This document shows, in pieces, positions 9,124-18,220 of a stretch of 35,284 bases of DNA (its first letter is position 1; every line of letters starts with the position of its first letter). The notes under the pieces were generated by a model. That model saw only the letters and a program-made list of their open reading frames with translations, was not told the DNA's origin and made no database searches. The DNA is from CAZHHH01 sp964532085. Lineage in GTDB: Bacteria > Bacteroidota > Bacteroidia > Bacteroidales > Marinilabiliaceae. The stretch covers positions 1 to 35,284 of the forward strand of contig CAZHHH010000013.1 of assembly GCA_964532085.1 (NCBI GenBank). The letters are read 5' to 3'. Position numbers and translations under genes: made by a program.

Positions 9124-11544
9124 ATGTCTAAAGACAATAGAAAATTCATACATATAGCAACTATAACTTCGTTGACACTTCTATTTATGGGCGTTTTAAT
9201 TGCTCTATTTAGAAATTCAAATGATGAGATATTTTATTATATATTGCTATCATCTATCATATTTATTCTTCTCTTTATTTTATTAAAGAAACGGCAAAAG
9301 CCAATAAATGACCTAATTAACATAAATAAAACCTTTGTTGAATCAAGCTTACTACATAAAAATAGTGCATCTTTTACTATAAGTGATGATGGCTCAATAG
9401 TTCAAATTATCTATAATAATCTAGAATATTTAAAATTATCTGGATACAAGAATTTAACAGAGATTGCTGATAATTACATTGACAGACAAGAAATATCTTA
9501 TTTTATAAATAAAATCATTGAAAAATCCCCTGAGCCAATAGTGATTTATAAAAGTATTGGAGTTTTTAAAATAGAGGGGTTATTATCTAAAAATAAAACC
9601 AATAATAAAAAGCTGATAACTATTTTGCTGAAAGATGTTACAGCATTGGATAATAGTAATGTTGAAAATAAAATATTGGTAGAGAAGAATAAGAATTTAG
9701 AAAAAGATATAGCAAATAAAAATAGTATAAATTCTGATTTTGAATATATATTAAATGAGTATCAAAATCCTGTTGTAGTATTTCAAATTTCTTCTGTGGG
9801 TTATATAGATAGAGTGTTATATATAAATTCCAAAGCAAAACAAGAGTTTAAATATATTGACAATAACGATATTGATAGTTTAAATTATTACTCAGATTAT
9901 GAAATTACTAAAAAATTATTGGCACATAATTTTTATGAAGAGCCATTTTTTGAACAAGTAATATCAACTAAATCGGGAATGAAGTTTGTTTTTGAAGCAA
10001 AACATAATTTTACTACTTCGTCTGTTATTTTATCTGTTGAGCATTCTGGATCTCGAAATAGAGATAATTTCAATTTGTTGGATATATATGTCTCAAATTT
10101 CAAACACTCTCCCGATGGAGTGATTATTTTCAACACTTTAGGAACTAGTGCATATATAAATGACTCTATGATTGATTTATTGCGTCTTGATATAAAAAAT
10201 CATACGTCATTAAGTGCACTTGAGCTCACTACAAAAGTAGGGGATATTGATAGTTCAGATTATATAGCGTCAATTTTGAATCAAAATAAGAGCGTTGTTT
10301 CTAAACGATATAAATTTAAAAATAGTAATGAAGCATTTGTATCAACTTTTCATCCACTTTTTAATAATGCTGGTGAAATAGACTATGTTTTGCGATTAAC
10401 TTATAGGCTTAAAGAGGAAACTGTTGAATCGATTCAGAAAGAGGCTAATATGTCATTGGAGAATATTTTAAGAACTAATGTTCTTACTAATTTTTCTCAC
10501 GAGATTAGAACTTCGATGAACAGTATTCTTGGTACTGCGGATATTCTTGATAGTTATTCCAATAATTTAGAAGAGAAAGAGTATATTAATTTAATTAAAA
10601 GGAGTGGGGAAGATGTACACTCACTTTTAGAGTCATTTAGACTCTTTACTCAGTTGAATAATAAGTCATTACTGCCTTTTATAAAACAGTTTTCAATTGG
10701 AGATTTAATGGAGCTTATAAAGACTGAGACTCAATATATAACAGAGCGTTTTTCAAAACAGGATATTCAAATTAACTACTTAATTCTTCCAGAAATTTTG
10801 AATTTTAAAATTCAAAATGACTTTGAAAATGTTAAAAATATTATCATCCAACTGATTGAAAATTCTCTAAAATATACCGATGATGGATATATCAATATTG
10901 GTTTTAACACTTTTAATGAACGTCAATTGACAGTTTGGGTAGAAGATTCTGGTGCAGGAATTAGTGATTCAATTTTACCAACTATTTTCATTCCATTTTC
11001 ATCTGTAAATCCAACAAATAATCACGTTGCAGGATTAGGAATTGGGCTTTCAATTGCAAAGGAACTAACTGAACTGTTAGGTGGAAATATTGAGGTTGAG
11101 TCGGTAGTTGAAAAAGGAAGTAAATTCACCGTAAACCTACCTATTGGCTATACAAATAAGCATATACAAGCTGTGAATAAAACAGGTGTTAAGATTTTAA
11201 TAGCGCAATATGGCTATAACTCTAATGAAGATTTGAAAAAATATCTCAAAAGTAAAAAAATCACTGTTTTTACAACAAATAAAGGTGGTGATGCAATTGA
11301 AATATTGTCAAATAATAAGGATATAAATATCGTTTTCACCGATGTTACTCACTCCGATTTAACAGGTATAGAACTTATAAAAGCATTGCGTCGAATTTCT
11401 CCCAACGTTATAGTAATTGCACAAGCACCATATTTTATTTTAGAAGAGAAAATTAAATTATTAAACAATGGATTTAACGATTACTTAGTAAAACCAATTT
11501 TCAACAATCAATTTATAAAAACTATAGAGAAGTTTTTGCCTTAA
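9124..11544 (+). CDS. Membrane hybrid histidine kinase with degenerate C-terminal receiver
   Basis: An 806-residue two-component sensor. Two closely spaced membrane helices (~9-29 and ~37-55) leave almost no periplasmic loop, so sensing is probably cytoplasmic or within the membrane. Diverged PAS-like regions (~60-170, ~205-300, ~320-430) follow. The HisKA segment has the phospho-acceptor H459 in NFSHEIRTSMN. The ATPase domain has an intact N box (QLIENSLKYTDD), G1 box (DSGAGIS) and G2 box (GLGIGLSIAKEL). The C-terminal receiver-like domain (~690-806) keeps D740 and K790. It lacks the N-terminal acidic pair (ILIAQYGYNS instead of a DD motif), and the usual Thr is replaced (IAQAP), so phosphotransfer may be lost or altered. 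It starts downstream of the cus terminator and ends 8 bp from the convergent ABC gene. Ligand unknown. Confidence 0.87.
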   Translation: MSKDNRKFIHIATITSLTLLFMGVLIALFRNSNDEIFYYILLSSIIFILLFILLKKRQKPINDLININKTFVESSLLHKNSASFTISDDGSIVQIIYNNLEYLKLSGYKNLTEIADNYIDRQEISYFINKIIEKSPEPIVIYKSIGVFKIEGLLSKNKTNNKKLITILLKDVTALDNSNVENKILVEKNKNLEKDIANKNSINSDFEYILNEYQNPVVVFQISSVGYIDRVLYINSKAKQEFKYIDNNDIDSLNYYSDYEITKKLLAHNFYEEPFFEQVISTKSGMKFVFEAKHNFTTSSVILSVEHSGSRNRDNFNLLDIYVSNFKHSPDGVIIFNTLGTSAYINDSMIDLLRLDIKNHTSLSALELTTKVGDIDSSDYIASILNQNKSVVSKRYKFKNSNEAFVSTFHPLFNNAGEIDYVLRLTYRLKEETVESIQKEANMSLENILRTNVLTNFSHEIRTSMNSILGTADILDSYSNNLEEKEYINLIKRSGEDVHSLLESFRLFTQLNNKSLLPFIKQFSIGDLMELIKTETQYITERFSKQDIQINYLILPEILNFKIQNDFENVKNIIIQLIENSLKYTDDGYINIGFNTFNERQLTVWVEDSGAGISDSILPTIFIPFSSVNPTNNHVAGLGIGLSIAKELTELLGGNIEVESVVEKGSKFTVNLPIGYTNKHIQAVNKTGVKILIAQYGYNSNEDLKKYLKSKKITVFTTNKGGDAIEILSNNKDINIVFTDVTHSDLTGIELIKALRRISPNVIVIAQAPYFILEEKIKLLNNGFNDYLVKPIFNNQFIKTIEKFLP

Positions 11545-11552
11545 ATGTCTAG

Positions 11553-14540
11553 TTAATATTTTGGTTTAATTAGATAAACAAAGATTGTTATAGTCAGTGT
11601 CATTATTAAAACTATAAATAAATTAAAATACAATGTAGATATTGTTTTATTACCTACTGTTTTAAAAGCTGCATATTGGTGCGCACGACCAAATTTATTA
11701 GTAGCATCAAAATATATAGGAGTCATTTTTCTGATAAACTCATCCTCTTTAACTACTACTTTTTGAATATTAATTTCATCGATTAAAAGCTTATAAACTT
11801 TTGAGTTGTAACTGTTGATTATTCTGTCATAACTTTCGTCAGAATATGATAATATTAAGGAATCTTGTCTGTTTATAAAATCATCAGATTGAGATTGTAA
11901 TATCGACTTTGTATATTTTATATTTTCTGCAAATTGTAACCCACTAATTGTCTCAATCCCTTTTTTATCTATTTCAATATCTAAATAGCTAGCTAGCTGT
12001 TCTATGCCGTTTAAAATTAGTTTAAATCTAATGCTATCTCTTCTTAACATTTGATTAGTTGACCAGTTATTTTGATAAAACTCTTTTTCTATATTTGGCA
12101 CTAAAAAGTTTTTAAAATAGCTGTTTTGGTTAATATCTTTTTCTATATCATAAAATGATTTCGAGTATTCGCTTGATATAAAAGAGTTTATCATCAGTGC
12201 TTCATATCCCCATCGAGATGGCATTAATTCACTTATGGCAGGAACATATCTATCTGATGCAAATATTTTATTGATTTTGTTAAAATCTATAACTGCACCC
12301 GAAAATAAAATTTGAGGAATAAGCATAAAAGGTATACTTATATATATTGATGTCATTGATTTGAAAAAAGAAGAGAGCAATAGCCCCATACTACTTGATG
12401 ATATTGCTAATGCCCACATTATCAGGAAGAACATTGTAAAGCCTGATGGGATTTTTAAAATTAATGAACTTACAAATACAAATGAAAGCATCTGAATTCC
12501 ATTGAGAATGAAGATATATAATATTCTTGATAGCAAATATGCTCCAAAACTTAAATCAAGGAATGCTTCTCTCTTTAAAGTTCGTCTATCTCTGTTTATT
12601 TCACTTGCAGAGCTCATTATTCCAAGGAAAATGGCAACAATTACGCTCATAAATAAAAAAGGAGGGATATTTTCATTACTATAAAAACTATATCCTCCAG
12701 CATCAGGAGCTTCGTAATAGGAGAAAAGAGCTAATAAAAATGCTAAAATAAATGGTAATGATAAATTTAGTAAAAGTGAAGTACTTGCTGAAAATTTAGA
12801 TTTTAATAAGCGACGAAAATAGATTGAAAACTGTGTTATTTTATTAGGAGTTTCAAATACTTTAGCCGTTAATTTACTATAATTAGCTTGAAAAAACTCT
12901 TCGGTAGCTCTTAGGGTTGATGAAAAATAGGTGTTCCAGTTTTCGGGGGTAAATGTTCGAATACTAACTTTTTTATCATCCTGCACCATAATTTGATGAC
13001 TGTCAACTAAATGAAATATCTCCTCAGGATTTAAATTACCACAACTTCCGCACTGACTCTCTTGTGCATCAACCATTCGTAATGCCTTTTTAAGATATGA
13101 CAAAACGTTGATTGCTGGCCCAAAGTAGACAGGATATCCACCATTATCAATAAACAAAAGTTGATCAAAACGTTTAAATACATCACTTGATGGTTGATGA
13201 ATATTTAAAACTACTAAACGCCCGTTATCAGCTACTCTTCTAAGTAAGTTTATTAACATTTCTGAATCTGCAGATGAAAGTCCTGATGTAGGTTCGTCTA
13301 GAAATAGAATTCCAGGATTTCTAATTAGCTCAATGGCAATGTTTAATCGCTTTCGTTGACCACCACTAATTATTTTTTCTAACGGATTTCCTACCTTTAA
13401 ATTGCGGATTGATGAAAGTTGAAGTTCGTCTAATATCTTCTCTACCTCTTCAATACGTTCTGATTTAGATAGATTTTTTAACGATAAACCAGCCACATAA
13501 TATAAATTATCAAATGCTGTTAAGTCTTCATTTAGTGCATCATCTTGAGGAACATACCCTATATAACCACGCAAAAGTTGATAGTTGGAATATAAGTCTA
13601 TTCCATTAATGGTTACTTCACCTTTTGATGGCTTATATTCGCCTATTAGTAAATTCATCAAAGTGGTTTTTCCACTTCCGCTACCACCCATTATTGCAAC
13701 AATTTCACCACTACTGCAACTAAAGGAGGTTGGATGTATTCCTTGATGTCCATTGGGGAAAATATATTCTAAGTTTTTTACATTTATTGTTAAATTTCCC
13801 TCTATCTGTGTAGCTGTTAATGCTTTATTTACATCATTATAGTAAAAACTCTCTTTTGTAGATGTGGTAATTAAATCTCCAGGTTCAAATTGATGAACAA
13901 CTCTTTTATAAAGATGATTATCATTTAGTTCAAACTCCTCATTACCAAATATTTTAAATAAAATTATATCAAGTGAGTGTATTTTTAGAAAAACAATATA
14001 GCCATCAATGTTTTCAACTGTTTTGTGAGCTAAATTGTCTATATTAATTTGATTATTACAAATTATAAAAAATGAGTTCTCTTTCGAAATTGTAGAATAA
14101 TCTTCTAATACAAAAGATTGGATGTCATAATAATCTTTTGTGTCTATCTCTAAGTGTAAAACAATTGTGTCTAATAACTTTTTAATTTGATCTGAGAAAT
14201 TACGAACAAAACTATTAGAGATATAAGGAATATACTCTATTATATGAATCATTAGAAGAAACTTCTCTTTAGCATCAAGATTTTTCGCAATAATTTTACA
14301 TTGATAAATTAATTCATCATATAAAAAGTTAGATTCAGTTTCTTCACTCCTTATCATACTTATGTATGAAGCAACTTTTTTATGAAATACATTTATATAA
14401 TAATCTCGTGTTGATTTCGAAAATCTTTTTGATAAATATGCGTCAACAGTATTTGTTATAATTGAAAAGCCACGTTCTGGCTTAAAAACAGCTATTAATG
14501 CATAAAGAGATATTATTGAATCTAAAACTTTTATTTTCAT
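11553..14540 (-). CDS. ABCG-like ABC transporter, ATPase-permease fusion with N-terminal helical (TerB-like) domain
   Basis: A 995-residue half transporter with the ATPase before the membrane domain, the ABCG/White order. Residues ~1-150 are all-helical and resemble TerB-like domains of related Bacteroidota proteins (moderate certainty). The ATPase (~250-480) has Walker A GGSGSGKT (285-292), Q-loop Q332, signature ISGGQ (391-395), Walker B ILFLDE (411-416) and H-loop H448, so it should be active. A small cysteine motif, CGSCGNLNPEEIF (~497-509), links to the ABC-2 type membrane domain (~585 to end). This has about six helices and a long hydrophilic segment (~780-955) before the last one. The substrate is unknown; ABCG relatives move lipids or hydrophobic compounds. 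It lies 8 bp downstream of the kinase gene on the same strand, so the two are probably co-transcribed and functionally linked. Confidence 0.87.
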   Translation of the reverse strand: MKIKVLDSIISLYALIAVFKPERGFSIITNTVDAYLSKRFSKSTRDYYINVFHKKVASYISMIRSEETESNFLYDELIYQCKIIAKNLDAKEKFLLMIHIIEYIPYISNSFVRNFSDQIKKLLDTIVLHLEIDTKDYYDIQSFVLEDYSTISKENSFFIICNNQINIDNLAHKTVENIDGYIVFLKIHSLDIILFKIFGNEEFELNDNHLYKRVVHQFEPGDLITTSTKESFYYNDVNKALTATQIEGNLTINVKNLEYIFPNGHQGIHPTSFSCSSGEIVAIMGGSGSGKTTLMNLLIGEYKPSKGEVTINGIDLYSNYQLLRGYIGYVPQDDALNEDLTAFDNLYYVAGLSLKNLSKSERIEEVEKILDELQLSSIRNLKVGNPLEKIISGGQRKRLNIAIELIRNPGILFLDEPTSGLSSADSEMLINLLRRVADNGRLVVLNIHQPSSDVFKRFDQLLFIDNGGYPVYFGPAINVLSYLKKALRMVDAQESQCGSCGNLNPEEIFHLVDSHQIMVQDDKKVSIRTFTPENWNTYFSSTLRATEEFFQANYSKLTAKVFETPNKITQFSIYFRRLLKSKFSASTSLLLNLSLPFILAFLLALFSYYEAPDAGGYSFYSNENIPPFLFMSVIVAIFLGIMSSASEINRDRRTLKREAFLDLSFGAYLLSRILYIFILNGIQMLSFVFVSSLILKIPSGFTMFFLIMWALAISSSSMGLLLSSFFKSMTSIYISIPFMLIPQILFSGAVIDFNKINKIFASDRYVPAISELMPSRWGYEALMINSFISSEYSKSFYDIEKDINQNSYFKNFLVPNIEKEFYQNNWSTNQMLRRDSIRFKLILNGIEQLASYLDIEIDKKGIETISGLQFAENIKYTKSILQSQSDDFINRQDSLILSYSDESYDRIINSYNSKVYKLLIDEINIQKVVVKEDEFIRKMTPIYFDATNKFGRAHQYAAFKTVGNKTISTLYFNLFIVLIMTLTITIFVYLIKPKY

Positions 14541-14548
14541 ACTTTATT

Positions 14549-17500
14549 TTACATAGTTTTATTACTATCAACTAGTAATCTATTTACCAATGATAATAGA
14601 GTTCTTCTATTAAGTGGCTTTGGCAGTAATCCATTATATCCATATAGTTCCAACTCTTTTTTTATCTTAGATATAGAAAATGCTGTGTATATTACTACTG
14701 GTAATTTTGGATTTTTCTCTTTTACTATTTTTAAAAGATCTAATCCACTTCCTTTTGGAATATATATATCTAAAATAATCAAAGATATATCTTCATTTCT
14801 TAATATCCCAATAGCTTCTTTGCCATTTTTAGCGTGAATTACTTCATATTGATTGGGTGGTAATATTTCTAAAATTATTTTATAATCCCCAACCATATCA
14901 TCTACTACTAAAATCTTTGTTTTAACAGTCTCTGTTGTGTAAGAAATAGTAGATTGTTCATCTTCATAATCGCACGGAATTGATAAATTAAAGGTTGTGC
15001 CAGATGGTGAACTTGTAAACGTTATTTCACCTTCTAATAAATCAACATAAGATTTAACTAATGATAGTCCAATGCCCAAACCTGAATTTAAACCGGTTAT
15101 AGAGTTGTCGCCTTGATAAAATTTGTTGAAAATTAAATCTTGCATATTATCTGGAATTCCAACTCCTTCATCACTTATTGAAAAGTGAATTGTATTATTT
15201 ACTTTTTCACATATTAGTTTTATCTCACCCTCTGATGAATATTTTATTGCATTAGCTACTAAATTAAGTATTATGCTATTCACTTTCTGATAGTCAATAA
15301 ATATATATTCTAAATCAGTTGGGATGACTTGAGTAGTGAAAATTATTTGAGAATTATTTGATAAAAATAGTAGTTGATTTTTAATATCAGATATTAATTC
15401 TCTTACATTTATAAATGATTTTTGAATAATAATTTTACCTGTTTCAATGAGTGAAAGATTAATAATATTATCCATCATTGAAAGAAGATGTCTACTACTT
15501 TTTAATATTTCTGATGAATAAAAATTCACATTCTCATCATTAGATAACTCATTATGAATTATTTCAGAAAATCCAGCAATAGAGTTTAAAGGGGTTCTTA
15601 CTTCGTGTGATAAATTATTGAGGAAAAGAGTTTTTAATTGATCAGATTCCTCAGCACGCTCTTTAGCATTGATTAGCTCACGTTGAATTATTTTTTGTTC
15701 TGTAATGTCTTCACTAACTGCAAGATAGTTTTTTATTTTACCCTCATCATCTAAAATTGATGAGATTTGTATCAACTCCCAAAAACTTTGACCATTTTTC
15801 TTACGGTTTAAATGTTCTCCGATCCAAACTTTGCCGCTTTTTATACGAGATTTCATCTCTGCATACTCAATTTCAGAAATATGACCACGATTAAAAATTC
15901 GAAGCTTTTTATTTATAACTTCTGAAATCTTATATCCTGTTTGTGTGGTAAATTTTTGGTTTACATATTCTATAACTCCATCTTTATCTGTAATTGCAAT
16001 AATAGTTGGACTTTGATCTGTAACCATTGAAAGTTTTTGAATAAACTCTTGATTTTTTCTCTCCTCAGTAACATCAGTTAAAATTCCATAGAGTAGGGGT
16101 TTGTTTGTTTTTGTGCATTTTGATTTACCACCTTTATTTACAAACGTTATGTAATGACCATATTTATGTTGAATCCTTAATGTAACTTCTAATTTCTTGT
16201 TATGTTCTACTAAGTTTTTAATTGCTAAATTCAAATCATTTCTGTCGTCTGGATGCACCATATTAACTAATCGAGATCTTGAGAAATTGTTAATCTCTTC
16301 AAGTGAATAACCTACAATATCTGCAAAATTCTTGTTGCTTCTAATTTGTTGGCTTTCAATGTCCCATTCATATATGCCAAGTTTTGTAGATTCAAAAATC
16401 ATTCTTGACCTCTCTTGTTCTTCTGCAATTTTGTTTTGCGCTTCCTGCAAATCAGATATATCGTGAATCATACAAGAGATTGAACCTATCTTTCCATCTT
16501 CATAATGCGAAGCTGTTAGATATAAGATTGTATCTTTATATGTACCATCTTTTGTTAATAAACCACATTTTACAATGTTATTTTGGTTACTATTTGCTTG
16601 TAATGAATTAGTGAATTCTTTAAAAGTAGTGGTATTATCATCAGCTATTAAGCCTATTTCTACAATGTTTTGACCTATTACATCTTCGGTTGTCCATCCG
16701 AAAAGTTCTTCAGCTTTAGATGACCACATTTTTATATTGCCGAGTGAATCTAGCTCCAAATATGCAAGTGGTGAGTTAGTTATATGTAATTTTAACTTTT
16801 TATCAGCTATTTCTAAATTTATAGATGCCTCACGTTGTAATGTTATATCTGTAAATGTTAATAAATATCCACCGTCAGCAAAGGAGTTTGCTGTTGCCAA
16901 TAAGTGTATATAATTGCTGTTTTTAGATTCTAAAACCACTTCTGTAACAGCTACATCAGTCTGTGACAGTTGTAGTTTTATCTCATTTAAGAAATTGTTA
17001 AATTTTTCATCTGTGACAAAAATGCTTTTAGGGTCTAGTTTACTTTTTGGTTCAAACTCTTTATTAATCATTTTAAAAAGAGCTCTATTACTATAATGAA
17101 TTATATCATCTTTTAAAACACAAATTCCTATGGAAGAAATGTCATAAGCTGACTTTACGTAACTTTGAATAATTTTTTGAGTTGCTTTTGTTTTTTTAAA
17201 TATAATAAAGGCAATTGAAAAAAGTAGTGCTAATATTACAACTAATAATATTGAGAATATAATATATTTTTGATATATTTTGCTTGGATTTTCATATAAC
17301 GAAAACCATTTATTATATATTTTATCATAAGTGCCATCAATTTTCAAGCGATATAAACTAGATGAAATAGCCCATAATAATTCAGGATTATCTATCTGCG
17401 TAGCAAATGAGAATTTTAAAGGTGGCAAATTTGTTTTATGATATACTATATTTTCTATGTTGTGTTCTTTAATATAATATAGGCCAGAGTAGGTGTTCAT

Positions 17501-18052
17501 TAGTGCTACATCCGCTTTGCCCAACTCTACTAATTTTAACGACTCTAATGGATGATCAACTACAATTAAATTATCACTCCATTGATTTGTTAAAATCAAT
17601 TCGTGCATTATATCACCTCTATGCACAGCAACAATTTTATTTTCTAAATCTGATAAATTTTTAATGTTTGAGTTTTTTTGAGAGAAAATCCCTGAAGTAA
17701 CTTCTCCAAAACTAGGCCCAATATCCATAAAATCATTTCTTATTGAGTCTAAGAATACAAATGTAGCTAAATCAATTACGCCACTTTCAATACCTAATCT
17801 TACTTGATACCAAGGAACAAGTTCAAGGTTATAGGAGTAGTCAAGATCTTCCATAATTGCTTTCATCAAGTCTACTGTAAACCCGACTGTTTCACCGTTT
17901 TGGTTTATAAATTCAAATGGAGGTGAATCATTTCCTCCTTTAATAATTAGAGGAACGTTTTTATTTGCTAATAACTGATTGCATAAGATTGAGAATAATA
18001 GAATTAAAGTCAATCGGCTAAAAAAGTAAGCAATTTTGGTAGAGTATTTCAT
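14549..18052 (-). CDS. Hybrid histidine kinase with periplasmic SBP_bac_3 sensor, four PAS domains and receiver
   Basis: A 1167-residue one-piece signalling protein. After a signal/anchor helix, residues ~33-255 form a family 3 solute-binding domain (GGNDSPPFEFINQNGETVGF, then DLATFVFLDSIRNDFMD), as in BvgS-type sensors that detect amino acids or similar small ligands. A membrane helix (~262-288) leads to four PAS domains (~300-420, ~425-550, ~550-670, ~675-795), several ending in the DIT motif. HisKA has H816 in NNLSHEVRTPLN. The ATPase is complete (LVANAIKYSSEG, DEGVGIPD, GLGIGLSLVKSYV). The C-terminal receiver has the acidic pair in ILVVDDM, phospho-acceptor D1095 in LIILDIYIPKGSG, a Thr in VIYTAFS and Lys in LLPKPLN, so it looks competent. 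No DNA-binding output is present. The ABC transporter gene follows after 8 bp, suggesting control or sensing of the transported compound. Confidence 0.9.
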   Translation of the reverse strand: MKYSTKIAYFFSRLTLILLFSILCNQLLANKNVPLIIKGGNDSPPFEFINQNGETVGFTVDLMKAIMEDLDYSYNLELVPWYQVRLGIESGVIDLATFVFLDSIRNDFMDIGPSFGEVTSGIFSQKNSNIKNLSDLENKIVAVHRGDIMHELILTNQWSDNLIVVDHPLESLKLVELGKADVALMNTYSGLYYIKEHNIENIVYHKTNLPPLKFSFATQIDNPELLWAISSSLYRLKIDGTYDKIYNKWFSLYENPSKIYQKYIIFSILLVVILALLFSIAFIIFKKTKATQKIIQSYVKSAYDISSIGICVLKDDIIHYSNRALFKMINKEFEPKSKLDPKSIFVTDEKFNNFLNEIKLQLSQTDVAVTEVVLESKNSNYIHLLATANSFADGGYLLTFTDITLQREASINLEIADKKLKLHITNSPLAYLELDSLGNIKMWSSKAEELFGWTTEDVIGQNIVEIGLIADDNTTTFKEFTNSLQANSNQNNIVKCGLLTKDGTYKDTILYLTASHYEDGKIGSISCMIHDISDLQEAQNKIAEEQERSRMIFESTKLGIYEWDIESQQIRSNKNFADIVGYSLEEINNFSRSRLVNMVHPDDRNDLNLAIKNLVEHNKKLEVTLRIQHKYGHYITFVNKGGKSKCTKTNKPLLYGILTDVTEERKNQEFIQKLSMVTDQSPTIIAITDKDGVIEYVNQKFTTQTGYKISEVINKKLRIFNRGHISEIEYAEMKSRIKSGKVWIGEHLNRKKNGQSFWELIQISSILDDEGKIKNYLAVSEDITEQKIIQRELINAKERAEESDQLKTLFLNNLSHEVRTPLNSIAGFSEIIHNELSNDENVNFYSSEILKSSRHLLSMMDNIINLSLIETGKIIIQKSFINVRELISDIKNQLLFLSNNSQIIFTTQVIPTDLEYIFIDYQKVNSIILNLVANAIKYSSEGEIKLICEKVNNTIHFSISDEGVGIPDNMQDLIFNKFYQGDNSITGLNSGLGIGLSLVKSYVDLLEGEITFTSSPSGTTFNLSIPCDYEDEQSTISYTTETVKTKILVVDDMVGDYKIILEILPPNQYEVIHAKNGKEAIGILRNEDISLIILDIYIPKGSGLDLLKIVKEKNPKLPVVIYTAFSISKIKKELELYGYNGLLPKPLNRRTLLSLVNRLLVDSNKTM

Positions 18053-18220
18053 ATCTTTATTAATGTATAAAATTATCCATCCCCTCTTTTCCAGTTTCTA
18101 GTTAAAAATTTATCTCTCTTTGTAATATAAAATATACGACTGAATTAAGCAATTGTTACAAAAAATAGAATATAAAAACACTTTTAAACATTTACCGTAT
18201 ATGCAATAAATATACTGATA
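18053..18220. other. Divergent promoter region between two kinase genes
   Basis: A 168-bp AT-rich spacer must hold promoters for both the SBP-kinase/ABC pair (minus) and the kinase/regulator operon (plus). The nearest -7-like match on the plus strand is TCTCTTTG, one mismatch from TAnnTTTG. No convincing -33/-7 pair was found. Confidence 0.35.
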
